A program made the position numbers and the translations under genes. 33,080 nucleotides of DNA from Phycisphaerae bacterium (GTDB lineage: Bacteria; Planctomycetota; Phycisphaerae; UBA1845; Fen-1342): the NCBI GenBank assembly GCA_023128695.1, contig JAGMDK010000130.1:1-33080 (forward strand), in the 5' to 3' direction. The notes beneath the pieces were generated by a model. The model made no database searches. It had not been told where the DNA came from and saw nothing but the letters and a program-made list of their open reading frames with translations. Of the stretch, positions 6,901 through 15,137 are shown piece after piece. Position 1 is the stretch's first letter, and every line of letters starts with the position of its first letter.

Positions 6901-7830
6901 ATGCCAGCAACCGACGGTGTTACGCCGATTGAGATCGAAAAGGACCAGCCGGGCGTCGTCAGGACGCCCATGGTGGACAGTATTGTGAACCGCTCTCTGG
7001 CTTATCTGGGTGCCGGATACCCGGTCCACCTGACCGGCGCGGCGGGGACGGGCAAGACCTGCCTGGCACTCTACATCGCGGCCCAGATCGGGCGGCCCAT
7101 TATCCTGACACACGGCGACGAGGAGTTGGGCACCACCGACATGGTCGGCGGGAGCTACGGGTGGAAGCACAAGAAAGTTATGGACAACTTCATTCACTCG
7201 GTGAAGAAGCTGGATCAGTCGGTCTCGTCGATGTGGGTGGACAATCGGGTGACGGTGGCCTGCAAGTACGGTTTCACGCTGGTGTACGACGAGTTCACCC
7301 GCAGCCGGGCCGAGGCCAACAACAGCCTGCTCTCCGTCCTGGAAGAGCGCGTCCTGGACATGCCGTCCGGGCGGGGCGACCAGTCCTTCGTGCGCGTGCA
7401 CCCGAACTTCCACGCGATCTTCACCAGCAACCCGGCGGAATACGCCGGCGTGCACCGGGCCGCCGACGCCCTCCTGGACCGCATGGTTACGATCAAGCTC
7501 GGGCACTATGACCGCGAGACCGAGATCGCCATCACGGTGGCCAAGGCCGGGGTCAGTGATACCACGGCTACACGGATCGTGGATATCGTGCGCGGCCTCC
7601 GCGACTCGGAGCTGACCGACCGCAGGGGCGATGAGGTCTGTCCGGCGACGGTCCGGGCATCGATCATCATCGCCACCGTACTGCAGGCCTATGAGGCCGA
7701 AGCCAAGGTCAACGACGCAAACTTCGTTCTTCTTTGCCATGACGTGCTGGATTCGTCGCGCATGGAGATAATGCCCGACCAGAACGTCAAGGACGAGGTC
7801 ACTAAGCTGATCCAGAAGTTCGCGGCCTAA
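6901..7830 (+). CDS. gvpN: Gas vesicle protein GvpN, AAA+ ATPase
   Basis: A 309-residue protein with AAAGGA before ATG 6901. It is a MoxR-like AAA+ ATPase with Walker A GAAGTGKT at residues 46-53 and Walker B FTLVYDEF at 125-132, followed by EFTRSRAEANNSLLSVLEER, a conserved stretch of the GvpN family, and a sensor region FTSNPAEYAG. Length matches the family. GvpN is needed for vesicles to grow beyond small bicones and is thought to use ATP to remodel or deliver shell components in the cytoplasm. It leads the gvp core on the plus strand. Confidence 0.96.
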   Translation: MPATDGVTPIEIEKDQPGVVRTPMVDSIVNRSLAYLGAGYPVHLTGAAGTGKTCLALYIAAQIGRPIILTHGDEELGTTDMVGGSYGWKHKKVMDNFIHSVKKLDQSVSSMWVDNRVTVACKYGFTLVYDEFTRSRAEANNSLLSVLEERVLDMPSGRGDQSFVRVHPNFHAIFTSNPAEYAGVHRAADALLDRMVTIKLGHYDRETEIAITVAKAGVSDTTATRIVDIVRGLRDSELTDRRGDEVCPATVRASIIIATVLQAYEAEAKVNDANFVLLCHDVLDSSRMEIMPDQNVKDEVTKLIQKFAA

Positions 7831-7847
7831 ACGTGGAACGCTTGGAC

Positions 7848-7893
7848 GTGAGCATCGCCTAGTACGCGGCGTTGCGGGCCGACAGATGCTCAC
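7848..7893 (+). other. Inverted repeat between gvpN and the winged-helix gene
   Basis: GTGAGCATC at 7848-7856 and GATGCTCAC at 7885-7893 are perfect reverse complements around a 28-base GC-rich loop. No T-run follows, so it is more likely an RNA processing or stability element than an intrinsic terminator. It fills most of the 90-base gap after gvpN. Confidence 0.4.
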
Positions 7894-7920
7894 TCAACCG
7901 TAAGCGATGGAAGGTGTGCA

Positions 7921-8172
7921 ATGACTGGTACGGAAACTCAGATAGTACGGATTGTGGCCGAGCGACGCCGGACCGATGCGCCCACGATCGCCCGCGTTAT
8001 GGGCGTCACGCTTGAGTATGTGAAGCCGAAAATCCAAATGCTGGTGAAGAGCGGGTATCTCCTGGAAGTCGAGGAAGGCATCTATAACATCAAGGTGAGA
8101 GGCTCGAAAGCGCTCTTGCCCTTCGCCCATCGCGGCGCCCCACGCGCAGTGTGCGTTGCCAACTATCCGTAG
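7921..8172 (+). CDS. Small winged-helix-like protein
   Basis: An 83-residue protein with GGAAGG before ATG 7921. Residues 1-60 read as a compact winged helix: helix TETQIVRIVAERR, then TDAPTIARVMGVTLEYVKPKIQMLVKSGYL with a clear helix-turn-helix and a short wing, EVEEGIYNIK. The last 20 residues are atypical and run toward a palindromic element. It could be a local transcription regulator of the locus, or a structural protein using the fold for protein contacts. I cannot tell which from sequence. Confidence 0.6.
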   Translation: MTGTETQIVRIVAERRRTDAPTIARVMGVTLEYVKPKIQMLVKSGYLLEVEEGIYNIKVRGSKALLPFAHRGAPRAVCVANYP

Positions 8173-8181
8173 GGCGGGGCG

Positions 8182-8199
8182 TCCCGACGTACGTCGGGA
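8182..8199 (+). repeat. 18-bp perfect palindrome in the gvp core
   Basis: TCCCGACGTACGTCGGGA is its own reverse complement, in the gap of 72 bases before the GvpF/L-J gene, preceded by GGGCGGGGCG. This resembles short palindromes scattered through planctomycete genomes. It may be a mobile or regulatory element; a protein-binding site is also possible. Confidence 0.55.
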
Positions 8200-8244
8200 T
8201 CAGCCACGAAGGAAAACGAACTTTAGCAGACCCTGGAGTCAGCC

Positions 8245-9330
8245 ATGTCAACGCAATGCAGTTATCTCTACGGTATCATGCCGGCCGACAAGGCGAGAAG
8301 CTTCGGTCCCATCGGGATGGACGGCGGCAACGTCCGCGTGGTGACACACGGCGCGCTTGCCATGGTTGCCAGCCCGGCCGAGCGCATTCACTTTCCCGAC
8401 CTCCCGGCCGAGAAGATGCTTCAATACCTAGCCGAACACCAGCGCGTTCTCGAGCGGGTGATGCCCGACTCAGCGGTGATTCCGATGAAGTTCGGCACCT
8501 ATGCGGAGGACGAGGAGCAGGTTCCGGGCATCCTTCAGTCCGGGCGGGAGGTGTTCAGCCGAGCCCTGGAGGAATACGCCGGCAAGTTCGAGCTGGACCT
8601 GGTCGCCTCGTGGGCGGACCTTCGGGCCATCCTGTCCGAGATCGCCGCTGACCCGGCGGTTACGTTGATGAAGGCCAAGATCGTCGCCGGGGGGAAAGCG
8701 ACGATGGAACAGCGCCTCCGGCTGGGGCACTTGACCAAGAGGCTGCTGGATGAGCGGCGCGGCCGGATCGCAGCCGAACTGGTCGTGGCTTTGCGGGCGC
8801 TGTGGCCCCGCATCGTGGTCAACGAAACCAAGGATGACTCGATGATCCTCAACGCGGCTCTCTTGATCGACCGAAGCGACGAAGCTTCATTTGACCAGTT
8901 CGTCGATCAGCTCAACCGCGATTACGAAGATCGGCTCGATTTTCGCTGCGTTGGTCCGCTGCCGCCGTACAGCTTCGCGACCGCGGAGGTGCGGGCCGTT
9001 GATGCCGACGAGTTGGATGCCGCGCGGCAACTGCTCGGATTGGGCGAATCGCCCGGTCCGGCGGAAATCAAGGCGGCCTATCGCCGAATGCTGCAAGAGG
9101 TTCACCCCGACAGGAATCCCGACGCCGACGCGGCTGACCGCATGAAGGAGCTCGTCGCCGCGCACGAGCTTCTGGAAGAGTGTGCCTTGAATTGGAAACC
9201 GACGCCCCCCGCCGGCACAGGCGGGGCGCTGATCGTCAAGGTCAGGTCCCTGCCCGAAATACGGCTCAGGGCCGGTGTCTCCAAAGGCGCTTCCGAGCAA
9301 TCGGAACGTCTGGAGCCCCTGGGCGTTTGA
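8245..9330 (+). CDS. gvpF/L: GvpF/GvpL fused to a C-terminal DnaJ J-domain
   Basis: A 361-residue protein from ATG 8245, with GGAG upstream. Residues 1-245 are a GvpF/L domain: the start YLYGIMPAD, the central PMKFGT and the typical end CVGPLPPYSFA are all present. GvpF/L proteins are about 240-280 residues and bind GvpA monomers before assembly. Residues about 253-315 are a J-domain, with AARQLLGL, IKAAYRRMLQEVHPDRNPDA and the HPD tripeptide at 287-289 that stimulates the DnaK ATPase. A 45-residue tail follows. The domain union is in one unbroken frame. A dnaK lies 6 kb downstream on the same strand, so this protein is the likely link between the shell subunit and Hsp70. Confidence 0.93.
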   Translation: MSTQCSYLYGIMPADKARSFGPIGMDGGNVRVVTHGALAMVASPAERIHFPDLPAEKMLQYLAEHQRVLERVMPDSAVIPMKFGTYAEDEEQVPGILQSGREVFSRALEEYAGKFELDLVASWADLRAILSEIAADPAVTLMKAKIVAGGKATMEQRLRLGHLTKRLLDERRGRIAAELVVALRALWPRIVVNETKDDSMILNAALLIDRSDEASFDQFVDQLNRDYEDRLDFRCVGPLPPYSFATAEVRAVDADELDAARQLLGLGESPGPAEIKAAYRRMLQEVHPDRNPDADAADRMKELVAAHELLEECALNWKPTPPAGTGGALIVKVRSLPEIRLRAGVSKGASEQSERLEPLGV

Positions 9331-9354
9331 GCAACCCACTAGAGGAGCATGAAC

Positions 9355-10221
9355 GTGTCGACGGCCACGTTAACTAGCGAACCGCGCCCGGCAGTCGAGC
9401 CGGACCAACAGAAGGACTGGGGCCCGCGACGCTATATCTATTGTATCACCGACTGCGCTGAGCCGGCTCTCTTCGGTCCGCTGGGCCTTGGGAATGACTC
9501 GGAGTGCTTCGCGATGCCCTACAAGGGGATCTCCGCTGTCGTCAGCCGCACCCCGGAGAAGAAATTCGAGATTTCACGCGTGAACACTCTGAGGCACCAG
9601 CACGTGATGGAAGCGGTCATGGAGCGTGGATACACCGTCCTGCCGGTCAGGTTCGACACGATCGCCGAGGACAAGCCCGACGGGTCCGCCGACGCCGATA
9701 GCCGCATCGTCAACCATGTGCTCACCAAGCGCCTGGAGGAATTCACCGGGCTGCTGAAGATCTTCAGTGGCCGCGTGGAACTTGGGGTCAAGGGATTGTG
9801 GACCAACATGGAGACCGTTTTCGGCGAGATTGTGCGGGCCGATTACGACATCAAGCGCCTGCGCAGGAGAATGCTCGGCACCAAGGCCGGCAAGGCATCC
9901 GGCCAGCGTGAAGCCGGCCTCGCTCCCGAGGCCAGACTGGGCGAATTGGTCAAGAAGGCCTTGGATGCAAAGAAGGAGCGCGTCCAAAGGAAGCTGTTGA
10001 AGCAAGTTGACAACATGATAGTGGACTCGCGCACGAACAAGACTTTCGGTGACAAAATGTTCGCCAATCTGGCCCTGCTGGTCAAGAAACACCGACAGGG
10101 CGACTTTGGGGGTGCGCTGACGAAGTTCGACGATGAGCGGGCGGGAGGGGTCAAACTGAAATACATTGGCCCGGTACCGCCGTCGAATTTCATCGAAATC
10201 ATTATTACCTGGGACGATTGA
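9355..10221 (+). CDS. gvpF/L: Gas vesicle protein GvpF/GvpL, second copy
   Basis: A 288-residue protein. GTG 9355 is chosen because AGGAG at 9343-9347 lies seven bases before it; ATG 9349 is only one base from that site but would add just two residues. The GvpF/L pattern is present: RYIYCITDCA at the start, LPVRFDTIAE in the centre and IGPVPPSNFIEI at the end. A Lys/Arg-rich insert at about residues 175-205 lengthens the middle. No J-domain here. The stop overlaps the region of the gvpG start, so translation is coupled. By family it is a minor cytoplasmic assembly protein that interacts with the GvpA-type shell proteins. Confidence 0.92.
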   Translation: MSTATLTSEPRPAVEPDQQKDWGPRRYIYCITDCAEPALFGPLGLGNDSECFAMPYKGISAVVSRTPEKKFEISRVNTLRHQHVMEAVMERGYTVLPVRFDTIAEDKPDGSADADSRIVNHVLTKRLEEFTGLLKIFSGRVELGVKGLWTNMETVFGEIVRADYDIKRLRRRMLGTKAGKASGQREAGLAPEARLGELVKKALDAKKERVQRKLLKQVDNMIVDSRTNKTFGDKMFANLALLVKKHRQGDFGGALTKFDDERAGGVKLKYIGPVPPSNFIEIIITWDD

Positions 10222-10223
10222 CC

Positions 10224-10472
10224 GTGGCATTAATCCTCGATGACATCATACTGGCCCCCTTCAAGGCAGTCCACTGGATCGGCAAGAAGTTATACGAACA
10301 CGCGGAAGAGGAACTGACCGACGAATCCAAGGTCCGTCAGCAGTTGCTGGAGTTGCAAATGCGCTTCGAGCTCGACGAAATCACCGAGGATGAATACCAG
10401 GAAGGGGAAGACGCCCTGATGGCCCGACTCAAGGTGATCAGGGAATACAAGGAAGAGCGCGGATTGGACTAG
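10224..10472 (+). CDS. gvpG: Gas vesicle protein GvpG
   Basis: An 82-residue protein; GTG 10224 follows the previous stop by two bases. TTG 10218 is a possible but poorer start. The family pattern is clear: LDDIILAPFKAVHWIGKKLYEHAEEEL, then a helix with LLELQMRFELDEITEDEYQEGEDALMARLK. GvpG is a small, helical, essential accessory protein that works with GvpF/L in assembly. Size and order directly after gvpF/L fit other bacterial clusters. Confidence 0.94.
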   Translation: MALILDDIILAPFKAVHWIGKKLYEHAEEELTDESKVRQQLLELQMRFELDEITEDEYQEGEDALMARLKVIREYKEERGLD

Positions 10473-10501
10473 AGACCATCCCAACTACAAGGAGCAAGCC
10501 T

Positions 10502-10777
10502 GTGGCAGTGATAATGCATGAACTGATTCAAAAGGCGAGAGAACAGCTTGGCGACATGACCGGCCTGGAACTCGGCAGTACGCTGTCCGCCGTCAAGGAC
10601 GACGAGGGTGTCTGGCGTGTGGCACTGGAGGCGGTTGAGAAGAAGTCCCTGCCGGATTCGCAGGACATCCTGGCGACCTATGAGGTGAGCCTGGACGATG
10701 GCGGCAACGTGACGGACTTCAGCCGCACGCGCATGCGCAAGCGTGGCGATACGTTCACCCCGGGGGAAGAGGAGTAA
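10502..10777 (+). CDS. gvpO: Gas vesicle protein GvpO
   Basis: A 91-residue protein; GTG 10502 follows AAGGAG. The match to GvpO is seen in the helix HELIQKAREQLGDMTGLE, the WRVALEAVEKKSLPDSQDILATYEVSLDDGGNV strand region, and the closing RTRMRKRG. GvpO is a small accessory protein required for vesicle formation in several organisms; its exact role is unclear. The gene is followed after seven bases by the ArsA-like ATPase gene, so both probably share a transcript. Confidence 0.9.
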   Translation: MAVIMHELIQKAREQLGDMTGLELGSTLSAVKDDEGVWRVALEAVEKKSLPDSQDILATYEVSLDDGGNVTDFSRTRMRKRGDTFTPGEEE

Positions 10778-10784
10778 TAGGGTA

Positions 10785-12857
10785 GTGGCAGGCTTACTGG
10801 CTAACGAGGAGAGTTTGCGCCTGGTGATTTTCGGCGGCAAAGGCGGCGCCGGCAAGACCACCTCCGCGGCAGCGACGGCCATCCATCTGGCGCGGCGAAG
10901 GCCACGGCGGAGGATTCTGCTGGTATCGACCGATCCCGCCCATTCACTGGCCGACAGTCTGGATGTGTTTGTCACGGACGACCCCGTGGCCGTGCCGGGA
11001 ACCGACAACCTGTGGGTCCGTCAGTTGGATGCCCCGCAGGCGGACCGCCGCTTCCACATGCAATACGACAGGGTCTTGAAGGCGCTGATTGACCGCGGGA
11101 CTTTTCTGGACGATGAGGATGCCCAGAACATAGTCGACTTACCGCTACCGGGGCTCGATGAGATAATCGCCGTCAGGGAACTGGCCAACCTTCTGAAGGA
11201 AAACACGTACCAGCTCATCATCATGGATACCGCGCCCACCGGACATACGCTCAGGCTGCTGGCGTTGCCGGAGGTGATGGAGAGCTGGGTGCACGCTTAC
11301 TCGCTCATGCAGCGCAAACATAAGTACATGCAGCGCACATTCGCCGGACGTTGCACACCGGACGCGGTGGATGCTTTTCTCAAGACGCTCCGTGCCGACG
11401 TGTGCCGCGTACGAGACCTGCTGCACAACTCCGCTTCCACTGAATTCGTCCCCGTGGCCAACGCCGATCCACTCAGCGTCGCCGAAACCCGACGCCTGGT
11501 GGATACGCTCGCCAACATGCGCATAGCCGTTCGCAGCCTCGTCATCAACCGCGTTCCGGCTGACAGAGACTGCCCCTTCTGTCGAGCCAGACACGTCGAG
11601 GCGGTCTCCTGGCTCGACCGGATCGGTCAGGACTTCGAGCCGTTCAACCTCGTGCGCGTGCCGCTGTTGGCCGGCCAGGTCCGGGGTGTGGGAAAGCTGG
11701 AGCGCTTCGGCGCGGCAGTATTCGGCGCCGAGGCGGCCGGCGCACCGACGGAAGACACGCCGGCGATAGATGTCGGCAAGTCGCTCAGGCATCGGCAGAC
11801 ACCCTTGGCCGAGCTGCTGCATAGAAACTGCAAGTTCATTCTGTTTGGCGGCAAGGGCGGCGTGGGGAAGACCTCTTTGGCCGCTGCAATGGCCCTGAAG
11901 ATTGCCGCGCAGCGTCCCAAGGATCGCGTCTTGGTGCTCTCGATCGACCCGGCCCACTCGTTGTCCGATTGCCTTGACTGTTCCGTAGGCAACCAGGCCG
12001 TCCGTATAAACGCCCCAGGCCTGCTGGAGGCCAAGGAGCTGAACGCGGAGGACCTCTTCAAGGCCTATATAGACGAATACCGCCGGGATATCGCGCGGGC
12101 TTTCGACATCGCGGGGAATGTGGAACTGCGCTTCGACCGGGAGGTCATGGACGAGCTCCTCTCGGTCTGGCCGTCGGGTCTGGACGAGATCATGGCCCTG
12201 GTGGAGATGCTGGACCTGTCCGATGCCTATGACGTAGTCGTGCTCGATACGGCGCCCACCGGACACCTGCTCCGTTTCCTGGAGATGCCCGAGTTGGCCC
12301 GGCAATGGCTGAAGGCCATCTTCAGAATCATCATAAAGCACCAGACCGTCATCAACCTGACCAACATCGGTGAAAAACTTGTCCAGCTTTCGCGTGATAT
12401 TCGCCGTGTCCAGGAAGCACTGATCAACGCCGATCAGACCACGTTTGTCGCGGTGACCATCCCGGAAACGATGGCGGTTGCCGAGACCCACAGACTGCTG
12501 GCGTCTCTGAAGCGCTTGGGCGTGTCTTGTCGCGACCTGGTCATCAACATGGTCACGTCCAGCCCGGCCTCCTGCCCGTTCTGCCGCGCGCGCCGGCGCG
12601 AGGAGCAGAGCTGCATACGTGAGCTGCGCGGGCCGGCGGACGTGGCCATAACCGAGGTGCCGCTGCTGGCTCAGCAGATCAGGGGTATTGGGGCGCTGAA
12701 CGACCTGATCGCCGCTGCCCTGGGGCCGGCCGGCTCCTGGATTCAACGGGTCCTCAACGTCTCGCCCAAGCTGTTTGCCCCGCTGGGGCGTCTAATGTCA
12801 GTCGCCGTTGCGAACCCGGCTCCAGGCGAGACCTGCACCTGCCGGCGACGAGACTGA
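10785..12857 (+). CDS. Double ArsA/Get3-like ATPase within the gvp core
   Basis: A 690-residue protein; GTG 10785 has GAGGAG ten bases upstream. It has two homologous halves. Each has a deviant Walker A (GGKGGAGKTT at 17-26 and GGKGGVGKTS at 355-364), STDPAHSL or SIDPAHSL (switch I), and DTAPTGHTLR or DTAPTGHLLR (switch II). Each half also has a CPFCRAR motif, like the zinc-binding CxxC of Get3. ArsA drives arsenite export with ArsB; Get3 shields hydrophobic tail-anchored proteins. No arsB, arsR or arsD is nearby. The position between gvpO and a gvpJ-like gene suggests a Get3-type role with the hydrophobic shell subunits. This role is inference. Confidence 0.88.
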   Translation: MAGLLANEESLRLVIFGGKGGAGKTTSAAATAIHLARRRPRRRILLVSTDPAHSLADSLDVFVTDDPVAVPGTDNLWVRQLDAPQADRRFHMQYDRVLKALIDRGTFLDDEDAQNIVDLPLPGLDEIIAVRELANLLKENTYQLIIMDTAPTGHTLRLLALPEVMESWVHAYSLMQRKHKYMQRTFAGRCTPDAVDAFLKTLRADVCRVRDLLHNSASTEFVPVANADPLSVAETRRLVDTLANMRIAVRSLVINRVPADRDCPFCRARHVEAVSWLDRIGQDFEPFNLVRVPLLAGQVRGVGKLERFGAAVFGAEAAGAPTEDTPAIDVGKSLRHRQTPLAELLHRNCKFILFGGKGGVGKTSLAAAMALKIAAQRPKDRVLVLSIDPAHSLSDCLDCSVGNQAVRINAPGLLEAKELNAEDLFKAYIDEYRRDIARAFDIAGNVELRFDREVMDELLSVWPSGLDEIMALVEMLDLSDAYDVVVLDTAPTGHLLRFLEMPELARQWLKAIFRIIIKHQTVINLTNIGEKLVQLSRDIRRVQEALINADQTTFVAVTIPETMAVAETHRLLASLKRLGVSCRDLVINMVTSSPASCPFCRARRREEQSCIRELRGPADVAITEVPLLAQQIRGIGALNDLIAAALGPAGSWIQRVLNVSPKLFAPLGRLMSVAVANPAPGETCTCRRRD

Positions 12858-12872
12858 AAAGGAAGCAGAGAC

Positions 12873-13238
12873 ATGGAAGCTCAGAACATTGATGGCGCGC
12901 AGGCCCCCAGCACGGGGACGCTGGCGGACGTGATCGATCGTATCCTGGACAAGGGCTTGGTGATCGACGCCGACATCACCATCTCCATAGTCGACGTGGA
13001 GTTGCTGAACATCAAGATCAGAGCGGTGCTGTGCTCGCTCGAGACAGCGGCTCGGTATGGCCTCGAACTACCCTCCGGAACCAACATGGAGACGGAGGCC
13101 TGGAAAGAAGCCCAGATCCCCAAAGAGAACTGTCCGCAGTGCGGTAAACGGAGTCCCCTGGAAGAGCTTCTGGGAGTGGGCTGTCCGTGGTGCGGCTGGG
13201 TGCCAGCGAAGCTCAAGGTGCTGGCCGAGGCCTCCTAA
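12873..13238 (+). CDS. gvpJ: GvpJ-like shell-family protein with C-terminal zinc ribbon
   Basis: A 121-residue protein; ATG 12873 follows GGAAG. Residues about 15-68 are a GvpA-superfamily domain: TLADVIDRILDKGLVIDADITISIVDVELLNIKIR and on to LETAARYGLELP. The DVELL.IKIR form fits GvpJ better than the major shell GvpA. Residues 87-107 are a zinc ribbon with Cys87, Cys90, Cys104 and Cys107 (CPQCGKRS...GCPWCGW). GvpJ-type proteins are minor shell or nucleation components, usually with a plain tail. A metal-binding tail could dock the zinc-rich chaperones of the locus; that is speculation. Confidence 0.9.
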   Translation: MEAQNIDGAQAPSTGTLADVIDRILDKGLVIDADITISIVDVELLNIKIRAVLCSLETAARYGLELPSGTNMETEAWKEAQIPKENCPQCGKRSPLEELLGVGCPWCGWVPAKLKVLAEAS

Positions 13239-13255
13239 GAGCGCCGGCAACGGCG

Positions 13256-13978
13256 ATGCCCGAACGGAAACGCACGATGCCTGAAAGGAAAGCCAACAGG
13301 GACGAAATGGCTGAGCAAATAAGGCAACTGAAAGAGGAGGTTCGCAAACTCCGCGAGACTTCCTCGGAACCCCCTGCCCAGGCAGAGGGCGTGGCCGAAG
13401 GCATCACGGCCGAGCTCGGGAAGATGATTCCCGGGTTGCAGAAGCTGATCGACGTCGCGGCCCAGATGCCGGAGTTCCGCCAGCGGCTGGCGTCGATCGA
13501 CGAGGAAATCAAGCGCAAGTTCAAGGAACAGCCGCTGCGCCGCGCTTCCGCGGAGATGACCAGGGGCATCGAACGCCGCCCGCTGGGCATTCCGCCGGGG
13601 GTACGCCGCGGCAGACCGGGACGGCCCGTTTCGGCGGGGACCGGAAAGGTGTGGTCCTCGGGCAAGCCTCCCGTGCGCGGCAAGCACGGTAAGCCTGGCC
13701 CGCCGAAAGTCCACATCAGTCCCGAGACGCCCGCGCAGCTTCCCGTGGACGTCTTTGACGAGGGGGACAGACTCGTGGTCCTGGCGGAGGCAACCGGTCT
13801 GAAGTTGGGGCACATTACGGTCTCCCTGGAGGGCACCGCACTTGTGATTTCCATCGACGGCCCCCATGGAAAGGGTGTCCAGCGGGTCGAGCTGCCGTGC
13901 GAGGTCGCCGGCGAGCCCAAGGTGTCCCTCGCGAAAGGAATACTGAAGATCCAGGTGAGCAAGGTGGACAAGCAATGA
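13256..13978 (+). CDS. gvpH: GvpH-like Hsp20-domain protein
   Basis: The product has 240 residues from ATG 13256, or 233 from ATG 13277; ribosome binding sites are weak for both. The N-terminal part is coiled coil (EMAEQIRQLKEEVRKLRE) followed by an amphipathic stretch (GITAELGKMIPGLQKLI). A basic, Gly/Pro-rich linker at about 115-165 separates it from a C-terminal alpha-crystallin-like domain (VFDEGDRLVVLAEATGL ... GILKIQVSK). GvpH proteins of haloarchaea combine an N-terminal helix with an Hsp20 domain and chaperone vesicle proteins. Its stop overlaps the gvpK start, so the two are coupled. Confidence 0.8.
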   Translation: MPERKRTMPERKANRDEMAEQIRQLKEEVRKLRETSSEPPAQAEGVAEGITAELGKMIPGLQKLIDVAAQMPEFRQRLASIDEEIKRKFKEQPLRRASAEMTRGIERRPLGIPPGVRRGRPGRPVSAGTGKVWSSGKPPVRGKHGKPGPPKVHISPETPAQLPVDVFDEGDRLVVLAEATGLKLGHITVSLEGTALVISIDGPHGKGVQRVELPCEVAGEPKVSLAKGILKIQVSKVDKQ

Positions 13979-14328
13979 TCAAGATCGACGAAGCGAAGCT
14001 TAAGAATGGCGTTTTGGGTCTGGTGATGGCCGTCGTGGAGATCATCCGCGACGCCCTGCAAAATCAGGCCACCCGCCGAATGGAGTCGGGCAGTCTGGTT
14101 GAGGAAGAGGTTGAGCGCTTGGGCCGGGCCCTGGCGGACCTGGACCTCGCCATCGAGGACATCAAGCGCGAACAGGGGATCGAGCAGGCCGTCCAGTCGG
14201 TTCGTGACGGCTTGGACGACCTCGTTAATGACGTTGTCCAAACCGTGGTTGACCCAAGCAAATGGCCCGTAGTACCGGCCGGTACTGAGCGCGAAGAGCT
14301 AGTGGGAGCACAGAAGAATGACAGTTGA
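13975..14328 (+). CDS. gvpK: Gas vesicle protein GvpK
   Basis: A 117-residue protein. ATG 13975 overlaps the previous stop (ATGA). Family features are LKNGVLGLVMAVVEIIRDALQ, QATRRMESGSLVEEEVERLGRALADLDLAIEDIK, in the right order. The tail of about 40 residues beyond the usual end is acidic and variable. GvpK is an accessory protein needed for proper vesicle development. The end overlaps the start of the third GvpF/L by 11 bases. Confidence 0.93.
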   Translation: MIKIDEAKLKNGVLGLVMAVVEIIRDALQNQATRRMESGSLVEEEVERLGRALADLDLAIEDIKREQGIEQAVQSVRDGLDDLVNDVVQTVVDPSKWPVVPAGTEREELVGAQKNDS

Positions 14329-15109
14329 CGTGGCCGTTAAACAAGACGGACTGTACGTCTACTGCGTCGCCCGTGGCAAGGACCACTATCCACTTGGTCC
14401 CATCGGGCTGGATGGCCAGAGAGTCTACACCCTGGCGAGCGGAGACCTCTGCGCCGTGGTCCACGACCGCCAGGCCGAGCCATATCAATCCGAAGACGCT
14501 CAGGCCGTCGAGGGCTGGGCATTGACCCACCAGCAGGTGGTCAGCACGGCAACCGAGGCGTTCGGAACGGTTTTGCCGATGGCCTTCAACATGATCGTGC
14601 ACGGCGACGAGAACGGCGGCGCCACGGAAAATCTCGCGGCCTGGCTGGAGGAGAAGCGCGACAGATTCACCGGCCTGTTGGACAAGCTCGCCGGCAAGGC
14701 CGAATACGGCGTCCAAATATTCTGGGAGCCCAAGGTGGTCACCGCCGCTCTCATTCGGAGCATGCCTGAGCTTCGCAGGCTACGGGATGAGGCCCGGACC
14801 AAGCCGAAGGGCCTGGCCTACATGCTTGAACAGAAACTGGCCAAGGCGGCGCGGGCGGCGCTGGAGGCGCGGGCTAACCAGTGTGTCGAGAACTTCTACG
14901 CCCAGATCCGTGAGTGCGTGGATGACATCCGTCTCGATAAGCTCAAGAAGGCCGACAACGGCAGGCAAATGCTCTTGAACCTCCCCTGCCTGATGGACCG
15001 GAGCAATGGTGCCCTGGGCCGCGTGCTGGACGAGATTCAGAAGACCGAGGGTGTTTCGGTACGTTTCACCGGTCCGTGGCCGCCTTACAACTTCGTCAGC
15101 CCTGGGTAA
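14318..15109 (+). CDS. gvpF/L: Gas vesicle protein GvpF/GvpL, third copy
   Basis: A 263-residue protein; ATG 14318 lies inside the end of gvpK, with GGGAG upstream. GvpF/L features: GLYVYCVARG, ending with VRFTGPWPPYNFVSPG, and the middle VLPMAFNMIV. It is of normal length and has no added domain. Three GvpF/L copies are usual in many bacterial clusters and are not interchangeable where tested; by family each likely contacts the GvpA-type subunits at a different step. Confidence 0.94.
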   Translation: MTVDVAVKQDGLYVYCVARGKDHYPLGPIGLDGQRVYTLASGDLCAVVHDRQAEPYQSEDAQAVEGWALTHQQVVSTATEAFGTVLPMAFNMIVHGDENGGATENLAAWLEEKRDRFTGLLDKLAGKAEYGVQIFWEPKVVTAALIRSMPELRRLRDEARTKPKGLAYMLEQKLAKAARAALEARANQCVENFYAQIRECVDDIRLDKLKKADNGRQMLLNLPCLMDRSNGALGRVLDEIQKTEGVSVRFTGPWPPYNFVSPG

Positions 15110-15137
15110 CCGGGAGATTGGCCGTTCGGAAACGATT

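Noticed and set aside
11145-12746. Long minus-strand frame of 533 codons
   Set aside because: Antisense shadow of the double ATPase gene, which has clear motifs on the plus strand.
10785-12857. Arsenic resistance operon
   Set aside because: The ArsA-like proteins have no arsB, arsR, arsC or arsD nearby and lie among gvp genes.
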